DNA of 64,000 bases, taken from NCBI GenBank assembly GCA_021442155.1, contig CM038215.1, forward strand, positions 213,832,982-213,896,981, read 5' to 3'. The stretch comes from Cymbidium sinense (Eukaryota; Streptophyta; Magnoliopsida; Asparagales; Orchidaceae). The translations under genes and the position numbers were made by a program. The notes under the pieces were generated by a model. The model saw nothing but the letters and a program-made list of their open reading frames with translations. It was not told where the DNA came from and made no database searches. This document shows, in pieces, positions 36,448 to 50,300 of this stretch (the stretch's first letter is position 1; every line of letters begins with the position of its first letter).

Positions 36448-39400
36448 TGGAAATTTTTTTATTGGGAACACCGTGTAGATTTTTGGGTTACTTATTTAGG
36501 TAATCAAATGCATCATTAAAGGTTAAATATATTATCTCAAAATATAAAAATATTACCCTATAATGAATTCGATCACTTAATAAAGACTCCTAAGACTGAT
36601 GGGTCTTTGATGTACTAGAGATTCTTCCCATGAACTACATGGAGAAGTAGAACAGAGTTCATAGTTTCATATAATGGCAAGCCCCTATAAAAAAGTAGGA
36701 AATTTCTATTTTGCACCTAAAATAAATCACACCAATTTAATTAATAAGAACCGACCAGTGCGACAAGGTACCATTTTACACCCCTAAAGAAAGAGAAAAT
36801 TTTGTATCCAAGCTCTGCCCTTATACAACCCGACCTAGAACTAAAATTATAGATCTATGGGTATTTCTCTAGGAGTGTCTCCTTCTTCAAGGACCTCCGT
36901 TGGCTTCACAAGGGACCACCAGCTTATAAGGTCAGCTCCTACTATTCTTAGACCCCATACCTATCCTAATTCTAAGCTTAAATTACATTTGAAATTTCAA
37001 AAATAAAATTCATAAACCATGCAAAAAAATCATAAACCATAAAACAAATAACACTCCAACAATCATAATTACAAACATACATGCTTAACATTAGTTGCTT
37101 GCCAAGCCCACCTATCCTATTAGGCTATGCTTAGGGACTAAAGCATACATACAAGCAAACAACATTTATATACTTCTTATTACAGCAATCCTTTTTAGCA
37201 CAACCCACTACAAAAAATAGTATTAGGCTAAAAAACTGCCTTACCATCTAGGCTTGGGCAAACAATCCTAGCCATCCAATCTAAAATAATACACCATAAA
37301 ATAACAAAAATATTCCACATCACTTCACATAGTATCACAAAATATTGACCTAACCTAATTCTAAGGTTGGTGACCTAATAATCAAACATGTGAAGAAAAA
37401 TGTGTTTGTGTGGTATGACTTTACTAGGCATTTTAGGTTCAAGTTTTTATTTATTTTTCAAAATTTATTTATTTTACCATTAGATGGTTTCAATTCAAAT
37501 GATTTAATAAGTTTATGATTTTTGTTTCTATTTTTAAGTTCATTTTATATTAGAATAAAGTTTAAATATTAAAGAATGAAGAATAAAATAAATTTTACTA
37601 TGGGCAGAACTCATTCTATTCAACATCCTAAATACTAATAGGATGAAGTCTTCACCCTAAGGTAAAGATTCATTATAAGGGTCAAGATAAAACCTTAGGT
37701 ATCTTTAAATTCATTTGAGTTTGATTTGAATAATGTTTTTTTTTTTTTTGGAAATTGGATTAAGATTCATTCTTCTTTTTATTTCTCTTAATTTAATTAA
37801 ACATTTCCTGGTTTCATTTATGATTTCTATTATTTATATTCTTTGATTAAGATATAATATGTTTCTTTAAATCTTAATTAGAATTTAATGTTCATGTTAT
37901 TATGATTTAGTTTTATTTAGTTTTTATTTTAGGCTTAATTTTAATTTATTTATATTTGAAGTTGTTTATTTTATGTTTATTTTATTAATGTTTAATCGCT
38001 TGAATTAGTACTTGATTTTGATGAGCTTGAATATTTTGAATTTTAATTACTTGATTTATTTGAATTTTAATTTATTTCATTTATTTATTTCATTAATGTT
38101 TATGTTCATTAGGTTAAGTGAATCCACTTAATTCATTTAAGTTAATATTGTAACTCAAGTTTAATTTAAAATTTTTTACTTTAATTTATTAATTATTTAT
38201 CAAATAAATAATTTAAGGTCTGATTTTTATTTTCCTTTATTTTATTAAACCCTAAGTATATAATTAATTAAATTCCATGACTTCTGGGAGTTTGAAAATA
38301 CTTTTAAAGTGTTATGATGTTAAAGAAAAAGTTTTAACTTGATTTTATGAATTTTTATGATTTTTATAATTTTCTAATTTATTATTTCAGTTTAATTGTC
38401 CTAAGGATTGGAAATTCAAAAACTTCTAATCCAAAGGTCATTTAACTTTGAAACTTTTATGACAAGTGGGATTCCATACCACTTTAAGTTTCTAAAGTTT
38501 CATCCTAACTAGATGTATAATTTAGGGTAAATTAAAGCTTTGATTATTTTAATAAAACTTAAATTAAAATAAAATAAAATAAAATTAATTAGGGGTTTTA
38601 ATTTTTTTAAGTTCCTCTCTCAAAGATGAATCCATAGAGGGTTCATTTAGACTTTTTGGAAATTTGTTGATTTATTGTGATTTTTAAAATTAAGACTAAT
38701 TATTTGAATTAATTAATTCAATTAACTAATAAATTATATCATTTTGAGAATTATGGGGTTTCATTGAGTTTTAATGATGTGTTAATATTCATTATGATTT
38801 GTTATGATGATTCAAGTTGATTTTATGATTTTTTATCATTTTCCTAATTTAATATTATTTTATTACATTAAATTAAGACCTATGGTTGAAAATTTTTTAT
38901 TTTAAGATTTATTTGCTAAAAATAATGAAAATTTTATCTAAGGTGTGTTTTGACCTTAATTTTAATTCCCCAATGTTTTAAATTGATTGGATTAATTATT
39001 TGTGTTTAATTTGAGTTTGATTATTTTTAACCCAAAATATCCAATAAAATTTGTTGATTTTGAGTTTAACGTATTATTCTCACTCAGATAAACTCATAGA
39101 GCTCTTATTTATATTTTTTTTTGGTTGAATATTTTATTTTCTATGATTTTTTAAAGTTTTGTTAATTTTTTTATATCTATTTAATTCAAAAAATCAAGAA
39201 TTTCCTATTTTAAATGGTTGGCACCACGTGGAGCTAATGCGATGCTGACGTGCTATTGTTTGCCACATGGCGTGGCACTTTTGGGCCATCTGGATCCACT
39301 CAGATCCAGCTCAAAATTAGCGGCCACGTGGGATGATCTATGACCATCCAATCTTCGATCGAACGGTCATTATTTTATTTGCAAATCCTATATGGGATTT

Positions 39401-41740
39401 AATCAAATGTGTGACTAGATCTAAGTCATCCATTCTTAATAGAAGGAATTGATGGCAGGGATTCCATCTCCTCCTTTTCATTACAGAATCAAGAGTTGTT
39501 GGCTCTTTGGTCTTGATCGTAGATGATCTAAGTCTCGAAAGAGTGAGATTTTAATTGAAAATCTATCAAGGATTAATTTGCAAGTAATCCTTATAGTTTA
39601 ATCTCAATGGAGATCAACTTCTCTTTACAAAGGACCAAACCAAAATGCAAGGGTGATCAGTTTGAACCATACCTCGCTAGAGTCAAAACTCGATGGCCAC
39701 CATGCTTTGAGCACATTTGCCTCGACATGATGAAACTTTAATGAAAATAAACTCAGCTTGCCTCACTGTGGATCGCCATAGATACCAAAGTTCCACCATT
39801 TTTTGTTGAGTTTGGTCGACCTCCAGCTCGTCGGTGATGACATGACTAAAGAAAGGTTCAATTAAGTTTGCCTTTGCCCGACCGTAGGAGCTGTTCGAAT
39901 CTTCATTTCTAGGGGAGGATCACTCTTCCCTCAATTTCATGTTTGGTTTGGTTGAGAGTTTTAGCCGCTTTGGCTTTGAATTTGGGTGGTGAGTTCTAGG
40001 GAAAGTTTTGTTTCTCCTTCTTTTCGTCTTTTGAACGTGTTGGAATAATTTGATTAGCTAGAGGAAGCCTCATTCCTTTTTTCCCATGTTTGAATGAAAG
40101 CTTTCTAAGTGAAATTAGGATGGCTAGAATCCAACCACTAGTGATAAAAGCTTTGGGCAAAGGGTTGGTTTGATCTCTCTTCACCTCAGGAACATGTGAG
40201 GATGGCTATCCTGAGGAGATGGACTCTCCTTCCTCCCCCTTATGCCTTGGTCGTGAGCTATCTCATAGAGATCCATGGCATGCTTTCATGAAGGCAAAGT
40301 CAAACTTTGTTGGCCCTTTTTATTGCCAGCCTTGGAGGCTAGCTCCAAAGGCTAGTTAACTAATTGGAGAGAGTCTAAATCAGCTAAGGAAAGGAGATGG
40401 ATAAGGTATGGATGAGAGGAAGTGGATTGGTGAGAAGGTTTGTCTTCATGCTTTCTCCTTTCTTTATATAGCACATTCATCTTTTTGAATGAATTTGGAC
40501 CTCCTAATTTTCTTAATTTTGACTACAAATCACTCTAAACTCATTTTAGGATGGGTTTAGATGCATTCCAATGTGATTAGCTTGAGTTTGAGTCCAAATG
40601 TCCACATTAAGTCCATTTGGGCTTGAATTGATCTAAAGTGATTTAATTATGTTTCTTTGATTAATTGACTTTTGATTTGAGTTCCAATCATTTTTGATTC
40701 TCTAATGAATAATTTGAAGTTCAATTACATCATGCCATGCGAGGTTTGATGTGATTTGGGCTAGGTTTAGCTCCTTTGACCAAATTAGGTCAAGTTGATT
40801 TATTTAGTTTGAATGATCTTTTTAAAGTTTAATTTAGGTGACAAGATGTTTATTTGTTGGTTTATAATATTTTAAATCTATTGATTTCTTTGAATTTGAA
40901 ATTGATTTTGATTTATTTCAACTTGACCAATTTTGACTTAAATGGGTTAAGTTGAGTTCAATTGAGTCAAATGACCAAATTTGACTCAATTAAGCTATGT
41001 TTGGACTCCAATCATGTTTAATCACATGTTTGGAATGATTTGGAGTGATTAATTTCATTTGGTTTGAAATTTATTTCAATTTTGACCCATTTGACCTAAA
41101 TTGGGTTTAATGGATTAAGTTGGATTCATTTGGGTCAAATGACCAAATTGGCCGAATTAGACCTAACGATTGGTTGGATTGTATTTAATGATGATTTACA
41201 AAAGATTTTGGACATTCAATTTGGCTTGATTTTAATTTGATTTGGGTTTGAATTTAATAAGGTCCATTTAGTCCCATTTAGACCAAGTGGTCTAATTAGC
41301 CCATTTGAGGCCTTATTGGTTTTAAATTCATTTCATTCTTGTTTAAATATATTCATTTAATGATTTTATGCCTTAGAATGATTTAATTTGATCAAATTAT
41401 GGTGGGTTAACCTTTGACTTGTGGGACTCACATAAGTCAACTCCATGTTCAATGGTTGACTTTCATTTGGAATTGACTCCATTTATATTTATGTAATTAT
41501 TTTATGCTTTTATTTGATACAATTTGAGTTTGTCTTGATTTCATTTGAGTTTCTTCATATTTGAGTGGTTTTGAGTTTAGGTAGGGTAGGCAGTTGGGTT
41601 AGGTTAAATCCAAGAAGGATGCACTAGATCACTAGATGTAGTGTCCTGAGTTCTTAATTATGAGGCTTCTAATTTAATATTAGATGTCATAATTAATAGT
41701 TTATGGATGATGTTAACCTCATCCAAAAATGGGATCAATA
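36448..41740 (-). mobile_element. Solo Ogre-like LTR, copy B (about 5.3 kb)
   Basis: The plus strand begins TGGAAATTTT and ends '...catccaaaaatgggatcaata', the reverse complement of the TGTTGACCTCATTTTTGG-type start seen in copy C. It is collinear with A: the 'gatgggtctttga' segment, 'gaccagtgcgacaaggtaccattttacacccc' (36750), the GC-rich island (39220-39480), and the GGTCAA domain (40740-41480). No primer-binding site or internal sequence is attached, and flanking repeats match, so it is a solo LTR left by recombination between two LTRs. It interrupts the chromovirus protease. The frame at 39996-40184 is not a gene. Confidence 0.85.
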
Positions 41741-42300
41741 ATCCCTACATATCACTAATAGATATATTGTTCCAATTAAATTTACTAGTTATAATGATCA
41801 AATTTAGTGTGATGTTCTTCTAATGGAAATAACTCATATCCAATTTTGAAGACCATGGCTTTATGATTTCAATGTAATCCATTATAAGCATGAAAACACT
41901 TATGTATTCAAACATAATAAGAAATTAATTAAATTATTCTCTATAAAGCCTAATGAAAAGAGGTCAATTACACCCCGACATAGAATTCTTCGTGCATCTC
42001 CTCACAAGCCCAATTTTAAAGTACAACTCAAACTCAATTAAGAGAGGAATGTGAAACTTTAGTTGATTGTGATATCATCATCCAATGATAAGAAGGATAG
42101 TTCTGATATACATGGGAATATGTGCGAATCTCCTTGAATTCAAATTACAACCTTATGGTTTAAATGCTTGGTTAGAGAGTTCAATGACCCTACTTCTCTA
42201 TTTTTCTTGCACTTTCTGAAAATATCTATCAATACTAAGGACACCATATACTTACTATAGTATTATATCAACCATTCAAATTTACTAATTTAATCCCAGA
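41741..42300 (+). pseudogene. Chromovirus protease, C-terminal half, and linker to RT
   Basis: From 41754 the reading ITNRYIVPIKFTSYNDQI, then CDVLLMEITHIQF and RPWLYDFNVIHYKHENTYVF (to about 41910), matches the second half of the protease, where the family has 'CDVV.MD..H.LLGRPW.YD'. Stops replace W at two places (41810s and 41850s), consistent with TGG to TAG/TGA changes. After that the linker is poorly preserved. Confidence 0.75.
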
Positions 42301-42399
42301 TGACTAACCTGATGAGCTACCACCATTAAAGGATTTACAACATATTATAGATCTAATTTCTAGTTTACAAATACCTAACTTATCTCATTATAAGATGAA

Positions 42400-43057
42400 T
42401 CTAATTGAGCATACAAAGTTACAATTACAAGTAAATGAACTTCTGAATAAGGGTTTTACCCAAGAAAGTCTTAGTCCTTGTGTTGTACCTGCTCTTTTAA
42501 CTCCTATGAAAGATGAAACTTGCAGGATGTGAATTGATAACAGAGTAGTAAATAAGAGCACAATAAAATAAAAGTTTTGTATACCTAGGTTGGATCACAT
42601 GTTAGATCTTATTTTAGGTTCATCCTTGGTCTCTAAAATTGATTTGAAAAGTGGATACCAAAAAATAAAGATTAGACCAGGTAATGAATGGAAGACAGCG
42701 TTCAAAATTCCCGATGGTCTTTATGAATACTCAGTCATACCATTTGGTATTTCTAATTCACCTAGTGCATTCATAAGACTAATGAACACTATATTAAAAC
42801 TTTTTATTGGTAAATTCATTATAGTATATTTTGATGATATTCTTATTTATAACCTAAATGAAAAGTTACATCTACATCACTTAATAATGGTTTTAAAAAA
42901 AATAAGAGCACCAAAATTATATGTAAACCTTAAGAAATATTTTTTCTATCAAAATGAAGTTATTGTCTTAGGTTTTATTGTATTTGTTGATGGATTAAAT
43001 GTTGGCCCATCAAAACTCAAGTCTGTTTTAGATTGGCCAACTCCAAATCTTTTATGA
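42400..43057 (+). pseudogene. Chromovirus reverse transcriptase
   Basis: The RT copies element RNA into DNA. The frame is open from 42590 to 43057 (155 codons). Homology extends upstream (LQLQVNELLNKGF; PCVVPALLTPMKDETCRM then stop then DNRVVNK). Motifs in order: KIDLKSGYQKIKI, EWKTAFKIPDGLYEYSVIPFG, NSPSAFIRLMN, and the catalytic box VYFDDILIY, which is intact. VLGFIVFVDGLNVGPSKL and the DWPTP end follow. The sequence style matches CRM/Reina-type plant chromoviruses. Only the upstream stops (42527 and about 42570) and the stop after DWPTPNLL break it. Confidence 0.9.
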
Positions 43058-43660
43058 ATGTTAGAAGTTTTTATGTATTAACAACTTTCTATAAGAGGTT
43101 TATAAGAAATTTCAGCACTGTTGTAGCCTTTATCAGTAACATCTTAAGAAAAGATAAGTTTATGTGGACAACAAATGTTGAAAGAGCCATGCAATGAATT
43201 AAAATTCTTATGAATTTCTTGTATGTCTTAATACTTTCTAACTTCAATAAATTATTTGAAGTGACTTGTGATGCATCACGTATTAGAATTAGTAGAAAAT
43301 TAAGTTAAAAAAACTATCAAATTGCTTCTTTAGTGAGAAATTATATGATGTTAGATAAACATATTCTACATATGATTGAGAGTTTTATGTAATTATTCAA
43401 ACTCCTAAGCACTTATCATTTATATAATTAGTTTATTCTGAATATTAATCATTAAGCTTTAAAGTTCATTATCCCAAAAGAAGCTAAATCATAAACATGC
43501 TAAATGGGCCGAATACCTACAAGACTTTCCTTTATGCTTAAACTTAAACATGGAATAGAAAATAAATGAACAGAAGCTCTATCCAAAGTATCTCTTATGG
43601 TTTCATCTTTTGAATTTCAAATTCTTGGATTTAAAACTTTAAAAGAAGATTACAAACTTT
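43058..43660 (+). pseudogene. Chromovirus RNase H region, decayed
   Basis: SFYVLTTFYKRFIRNFSTVVAFI-like reading (43060-43130) and LFEVTCDAS (43253-43280) match the RT connection and the first RNase H aspartate. Later blocks are weak: HAKWAEYLQDFPLCLN (43497-43545), then GIENK and EALSKVSLMV (about 43550-43600). The NxDALSR-type end is visible. Frameshifts and stops are frequent. Confidence 0.7.
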
Positions 43661-43849
43661 GCCTTGATTTTCATATGATATACTTAGAACATGAATATAA
43701 AAAACTTTTGATAGCTCTTTTATCATTTTAGAAGGATATCTTCATAAAGATAAATAATTATATTATCCTAAAATATCTCTCAGGGAATTTTTTTATCTCT
43801 GAATTACATTCAAAAGGTATATCAAAATATTTTTGTTAATTAAAGACCC

Positions 43850-44850
43850 AAATATCAATTGAGCAAAGGTTTTATTGTCATCCTTATGAAAAGATGTTGA
43901 GCATATAGTAGCCCAATATTACACTTATCATCAAGCTAAAACTATTAAATAAATGGTGGGTCATTACACTTCATTATCTATTCCTTCTAGACCTTAGGAA
44001 GACCTGTCCATAGATTTCATATTAAGTTTACCTCCTCATGGATAAGATAATATATTTATCATTGTAGATAATTTTTAAAAGATGGTACATTTCTTACCTT
44101 GCTCAAAATCAAATGATTCATCTTATATTCAAGATTATTCTTTAAGAAAATTATCAAGTTGCACAAAATCTTGTCTGATATAATTTTTGACAGAGATGTC
44201 AAATTTATATCTTATTTTTTTAAAAAAAACCTTATGGAAACTAATGGGAGCACAATTAAACTTCTCCTCTGCATTTCATCCACAAACAGATGGACAGATG
44301 AAAATATTCAATAGTATTTTAAGAAATATACTAAGCCATTTTGTTGGAAAAAATTTAGAAATTTGAACTTTAACATTACCTACATCTAAATTTGCAAACA
44401 ATAGTTTCATTTCTAGAATAACTCATAAATCACCTTTCGAGATATTTTATGGATATAACTCTAAGATGCCTATTGACCTAGCTAATACTCCTACTCATAG
44501 TATTCACAAATACATAAGAAATAATTGGAAATACAAAATGCTAAGTATGATGAATAGAAGAATAAAGGTAAAAATTTTAAGAAATATGAGGTAGGTGATT
44601 ATGTATTAGTTGTTATCCATCCTGAGAGATTTTCTTCCACCAAATATTAAAAGTTACAAATGAGAGCATGTGGGCTATTTAAGATTATTAGGAAACATGG
44701 TACTAATGCTTATGTTCTTGGATTACCCCCTCACATGTTTATTAGACATATTTCTAATATGAAAGATCTAATATTATTTAAAAGAGTTACCCAACCTCCA
44801 AATTTGCAAGATGATACTTTTATAGGAAGAGATAGAAAGTATTTATAGGT
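43850..44850 (+). pseudogene. Chromovirus integrase, decayed
   Basis: Integrase inserts the cDNA copy into the host chromosome. Blocks: SIPSRP-EDLSIDFILSLPPHG (43980-44040) with the first catalytic D. NIFIIVDNF-KMVHFLPCSKS follows (44050-44110). FDRDVKF (about 44188) carries the second D, and AFHPQTDGQMKIFNS (44270-44315) carries K in place of the catalytic E at 44301-44303. SPFEIFYGYNSKMPIDLANT (44435-44490) and KYEVGDYVLVVIHPERF (44583-44635) come next. The open C-terminal frame at 44660-44848 (RACGLFKIIRKHGTNAYVLGLP; ISNMKDLILF) matches the C-terminal domain. It is inactive because of the E-to-K change and many stops. No clear chromodomain is visible. Confidence 0.85.
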
Positions 44851-45073
44851 ACCTATCTAGCCAATAATCTTTAAGGTGGAGAACATCATCATATTTAATA
44901 CCCCTATAGATGATAGTATTTGTTAGAGATTCTTACTCAGGTGAAAAGATAATCCACCAAGTGAGGATACTTAAATGACCTTGGAGGAACTACAAAGCTT
45001 TTTCCCTTAAACTTCTTGGAGATTTTTAGAATCTTAACTCTTCAAAGAAGAGTTCTTTGAGGCCCAAGGTAGT

Positions 45074-45649
45074 TGATGTAGCACATCAAAGTAGAAAAGG
45101 ACCTATCATATTGTCTCAAACTAAAGCGTAAACTTAGAAGGACTTTATTAGAATTTATGTGTTGTATTATGACTGATAGATGTATTTAATCATGTTTAGG
45201 TGTTGTATTATAGTTATGATTGAAAACATATGAGTTCATGTGTTATATTGCATAGGTGTTAGTACGGTGCTTAGGTGTTGCCTTTATAGTACCTTGGTAT
45301 TGCATTCTATAGTATTTAGTGTTTGAGGATAGAGAAGCTAATGCCTTGGCACTAATCTATGGCACTTTGGTGCTTTGTGTGGTGTCAGGTAGTTTTTTTT
45401 GTGCCCAAACACATCCCTCAAAGTATTGTATTTATTTAAACACCATTTTTGACATAATGAAAAACATTTTGCTTTTGTGTACGAAAATTAAGTAAAAAAA
45501 ACTTTTTGGTTGGAACTTGGTGGCCAACCGTCCAATGGATTTGGTGATCTCTCGCTATCTTTCTACTTTGGTGAGTGAAAGATAGTGGAGTATCTCTAGC
45601 TCCACCATCCACTGCAACATCCTACTCTTCGCAACCCTCATCCCCAACA
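45074..45649 (+). mobile_element. 3' LTR of chromovirus element
   Basis: The LTR runs from TGATGTAGCACATC to CCCCAACA. It is preceded by a purine-rich 'aggcccaaggtagt', a plausible decayed polypurine tract. The 5 bp after it, gtgca, pair with gttca (33608-33612) before the original 5' LTR start, a target-site duplication with one change. The two LTRs bracket gag-pol in the expected order, so 33613-45649 is one element of about 6.4 kb after removing the solo LTR and the duplication. Confidence 0.85.
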
Positions 45650-45974
45650 GTGCATGTTGTTGGTTATGTTTTATTAGATGATTAGTGAAGTCTTCTCTTC
45701 ATTCAGTCATCTAACCTTTCATAATGATTAGGATGCATTTACATTAGTGATTATAAGTTAGCACATAAACTAGCTAATAAAGAGGTTATAAGACTTAGGA
45801 CTTAGCTTGCGATAATGATATATTAATTTTCATTATCAGTGATTATCTTAGCTAAATAATAATAAATTAACATATCATAATTGCATCTCATATGATCATA
45901 CTGAAAATACAAATTTTCTATGATATATCATCTAAAATATTTAGATCATATGTAAGATCACTTTTTTTTAATAT
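45650..45974. other. Spacer between chromovirus and LTR E4
   Basis: No gene seen. This is the target sequence into which the chromovirus and perhaps LTR E4 were inserted; 'cttttttttaatat' directly precedes E4. Confidence 0.4.
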
Positions 45975-46244
45975 TGTTAAGATGCTAAGGCACCTTAAAG
46001 GGGAGATGAATTGGGTGATTTTAAAATTATTGCAAGTTAAGACTTAATTTTGAGTTTTATAGAAAACTTAGTTGCAAAAGAAAGATAAGAGAAAGTTAAT
46101 GAAAGACCAAAGCAATAAGCAATAAGAACAATAGATTAATCTACAAAAAAGTAAAAGGAGACAAAAAGATTTTTATGTGGTTCAGCCAAACCCAAAAATT
46201 GACTGACGTCCACACTTCTGACTAGGAATTCGCTAAACAAAATG

Positions 46245-46372
46245 AGATTACAGCCAACCCCCAATACTTTCCTATAATGGACAAGTACAACCCCAATATG
46301 TACTTTTCTACATCAGGTAAGTACAACTCCAACACATACTTTCCTATATCAAGCAAGTATAACCCAACAACA
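46245..46372 (-). repeat. LTR E4 minisatellite, about 36-bp unit, 3-4 copies
   Basis: Plus-strand words 'aagtacaaccccaatatgtac' and variants recur at about 46284, 46320 and 46357. They are the reverse complement of the 'ggttgtact' units in E1 and E3. Confidence 0.75.
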
Positions 46373-47208
46373 TGTTCAAATTAACAAGAAAATAAAGATA
46401 CAATCTAAAATATCTAATTCTAAAATTTTAAAAAAAATTTACACTCAATTCCACTAAATAATATAAAGTCTCAAACTTGTAATTATATTTTATAAGATTT
46501 AATGAACTTGAAAACTTTTGAAACACAATGTGTGAAAGTGATAAAAAAATATTAAAGCACTTGCATAAATTGAAGGATGATAGTATTGAAAACATATTTC
46601 AACAAACTAAAGTTTATGAAAGCCTTATGAAAGTAAAACCAATTCAATCAAAATAAAAAAAAAATCTTATAACTTTTTGAAGGAAGGGTAAAAAGAGATC
46701 AATAGAATATTTTGACAATAAAGCACATAAAACTTTTTATTACCAACCAATGAACTTAAATATTCAAGAGAAAAAGTGAAAGCAATTTTCTTACTCAAGT
46801 CCTTTATGTGTATACGATGAGATCTATGACTTGAAATTCTCTTTTCACCACAAAATAGAAGCTTGTCTACACTTGAATATTTGTTGAAGAGGAAAATATA
46901 GGATAAGATCTTTTGCACTTCAATCTAATACAAGCTCCAAAATGATTTTGGCCAATGTGTTTGAAGAGAGAATTTGCACCTACGATTCAAGAAAATAAAT
47001 TGCAAGAGTTTGGCCTAAGAAGAAGAAGCAAGAGAGGAAGAAGTCATGAGATCATCTCTTTAAATAGAATTAGGGTCAAGAGAATTTTGGCCAAACCAAA
47101 GAGAAGCGGAGGGAAATAATGAGATGGTAAAATTAATAAGGAAGTTATTTGATTTAAAACAAAAGAGTGCGTGCAAAATAAATTCAAACAAGGGTAATTT
47201 AATTTTGA

Positions 47209-47313
<105 letters not shown>

Positions 47314-50300
47314 AAAATTAATCAATTCAATCAAATACATCCAAAGAAAAAATTCAATGATTTTCAGCCAAGCATTAATAAAGAGAGGGAATATTATTTT
47401 GGCAAGAGATTGACCTTTGAGTAATTAAACAAAAGATTTAAAGTTTCAATCTGATTGAATTCAAAAGTAATAAGGCCAGCCATGCAAGAGTGGAGGGAAT
47501 TATTTTGAATGCACTTAACATAAATAAGCTCTCCTTAATAAATTAAGGAATCAATTAAAGAAGTGATTCAATCACTAAGAAACCAAGGTATTTCCAAAAG
47601 GAGTTCAATCATGATTTAATGCAACATATATGAGAGATAAATCTAAAATAAATTGATTTAGATGAGTTAAGGCTTGTTATTAAAATAGTCAAAAGAAAAC
47701 CCAAGTTGAAAACCAAGGGTTTTCCAAAAGAATTCAATCTCCATTTGATCATGAATCAATTATGGGAGATCAATTTAGAAGAGATTTAAATTAATTTAAA
47801 TAAATTAAAATTCTCCAAATAAATTAAAAGAAGGGTTGACCATGGACTTTCCATGAAGAAGAAATTTAAAATAAGAAAGTGCATAAATAAATGGCCATTT
47901 ATAAGTAAATTAATTTAAATAAACACAAATTAACATAATTAAAGCATGATAGGGTCGACCAAGCATTGCCAAAAAGAGATATATCAATTTTGGAAATAAA
48001 TAAAGGCAATCTAAAATTTGAAATTTGAAATTTGAAATTCAAAGTATTCAAATTCAAAATTCAAATAATTTTAGAATTTGAAATTCTATAAAATGAGGGA
48101 AAATAATATGGTTTTTAATTAAATAAATCATATTAAATTACTTATGCCAAAAACATCAAACAATTGACCTAAACTAAATTGGGATGATAATTTTTATAGG
48201 AGAGAGAAAATAAAAGGATAGAAGAGATAAAAAGAATAATATGGATAATTCATGAATAATTTCATTCTCATACAAAAGAAATGAATAATTAATAAGTATG
48301 AAAATAATTAAATGAAGTATGAAATAAATCCAATGCACTTTAAAATGCAATGGATAAGACTTAAACTCATGTAAGTTCTCAATTATCCAAAAAGGATAAT
48401 TTAAAGAATAATTTAAAATATCATGCAAATACAACATGAAAACTTATGTAAAAATTCAAATAAATTATATGGATTTATTTAAATCATAATTTTCAAATTT
48501 TGAGCTCTTATTTGTCTTATTATTGTATAACCTAGAAAGTTTCCCAAACTACCCTTTTCTAGCCGATCTTGACTTTCCAAATTTAATTAAGCTTACTCAG
48601 TTTTGTCAATTTCCTAAAACACTTCAATTAAAGCATTAGTGTTGACCTCATTTCTGGATGAGGTTAACATTATTTCTTAAACTAGTAGTTATGACACCTA
48701 ATCCTAGATTAGGAGCCTCATAATTAAGCACTTAGAACACCACACCTAATTACTTAGTGCATCCTCCTTGGATTTGATCTAACTTAATCATTTTAGGTAG
48801 ACTCAACCCAAATTGTAAACATCAATTAAATCAAACACATTTCACTTGAAACTTGAATTCATTTGAGCTTAAAGCAAGGTGAATAAAGTGATTAACCTAA
48901 ATACCATATCCAAGCTCAAAATTAATTAAATATAAAATAAATTCAAATAAAATAAAAAAAATCTAAATAAACTAAACCAAAATCAAATCAAATCAAAGAA
49001 AGTCAAATCTAAATCAAGGTAAAAAAATGGTAGGTCTTTTTTCCATGGGTTTGACTTATGTGGGTCCCACAAAGTCAAAGATCAACCCACCCAAATTTTG
49101 ACCAAATAAAATTATTCCAAATATTTTAAATGGTAACAAAAACATGATTAAACATGAATTGAAAGAATATAAATCCAATAATGCTTTATTTGAGCTAAAT
49201 AGATCATTTGACCTAAATGAGCCTTAATGAGCCCTATTAGGTTCAATCTCAAATCAAACCGAAACCAACTCAATTTCATTGCCCAAAATCACTATGAAAT
49301 GGTAATCAAACATAATTCAATCCATCATTGGGTCCAATTTGACCAATTTGGCCAGTTGACCCAAATGAACCCAAACTTAGCCCATCAAGCCCAATTTGGG
49401 TCAAAATTGACATCAAATGAAATTGATCACTCCAAATCATCTCACACATATGATTGATATGATTGGAGTCCAAACATAATTTAATTAAGTCAAAATTGGT
49501 CATTTTACACAATTAAATTAAACTTAACCCATGCAAGTCAAAATGGGTCAAGTTGACTCAAAATTAAATTAAATTCTTATGTGGCATGGGCTAATTGAAT
49601 TTCTAATTATCCATTAGACAATTAATAATGTTTTTAACCCAAATGTAAAACAAATAAATTGATAAACATGATTAAAACATTGAAATTAAATCAATTCTAA
49701 ATGGCATAATTAAACACCAATTGAACCTAAGCTTGAATCAAACTCTTTCAGACCCATCCTAAGATTGGTTAAGGATAATAGATAGCAAGTTTAAGAAACT
49801 AAACTAATCCCTCCAAAAATCCAAAATAATGGAATAGCCATCTAAAATAAGGAGAGCATGAAGCAAAATCCAATTCACCAATCTCTCATCCTCTTTATTT
49901 ATCCACCTCAGCACCTCTAGACATGTGTGAGGTAGCGAAACACCCTTGGAGCTAGCCTCCAAAAATGTCAATCTACATGGCCGACTAAGAGAAGAGGAAA
50001 AGCATAAAGAGGCTCTCGACCTCTAATAGAAAAATAAGGGAGAGACCATCTTAGGCTAGGCTGAGCATTCCATCACCTTCCACGAGTGAAATGAAGTCGA
50101 GCGCACCTATACCCCGATCCCCTCACCGTTGGGAAGCCGAAGAGCGATCAAACTTGCAAGAATCTATTTGTGCCTTGGTCCATAGTTCAATCCACAAGGA
50201 TAGAATCAATTCCTACTTCCCACAACCTCGTCCCATTATTACAAAGCGATTCAAATCAATCTCCGTCGGACATCATATGTAAGTGCGATTAATGACCCTT

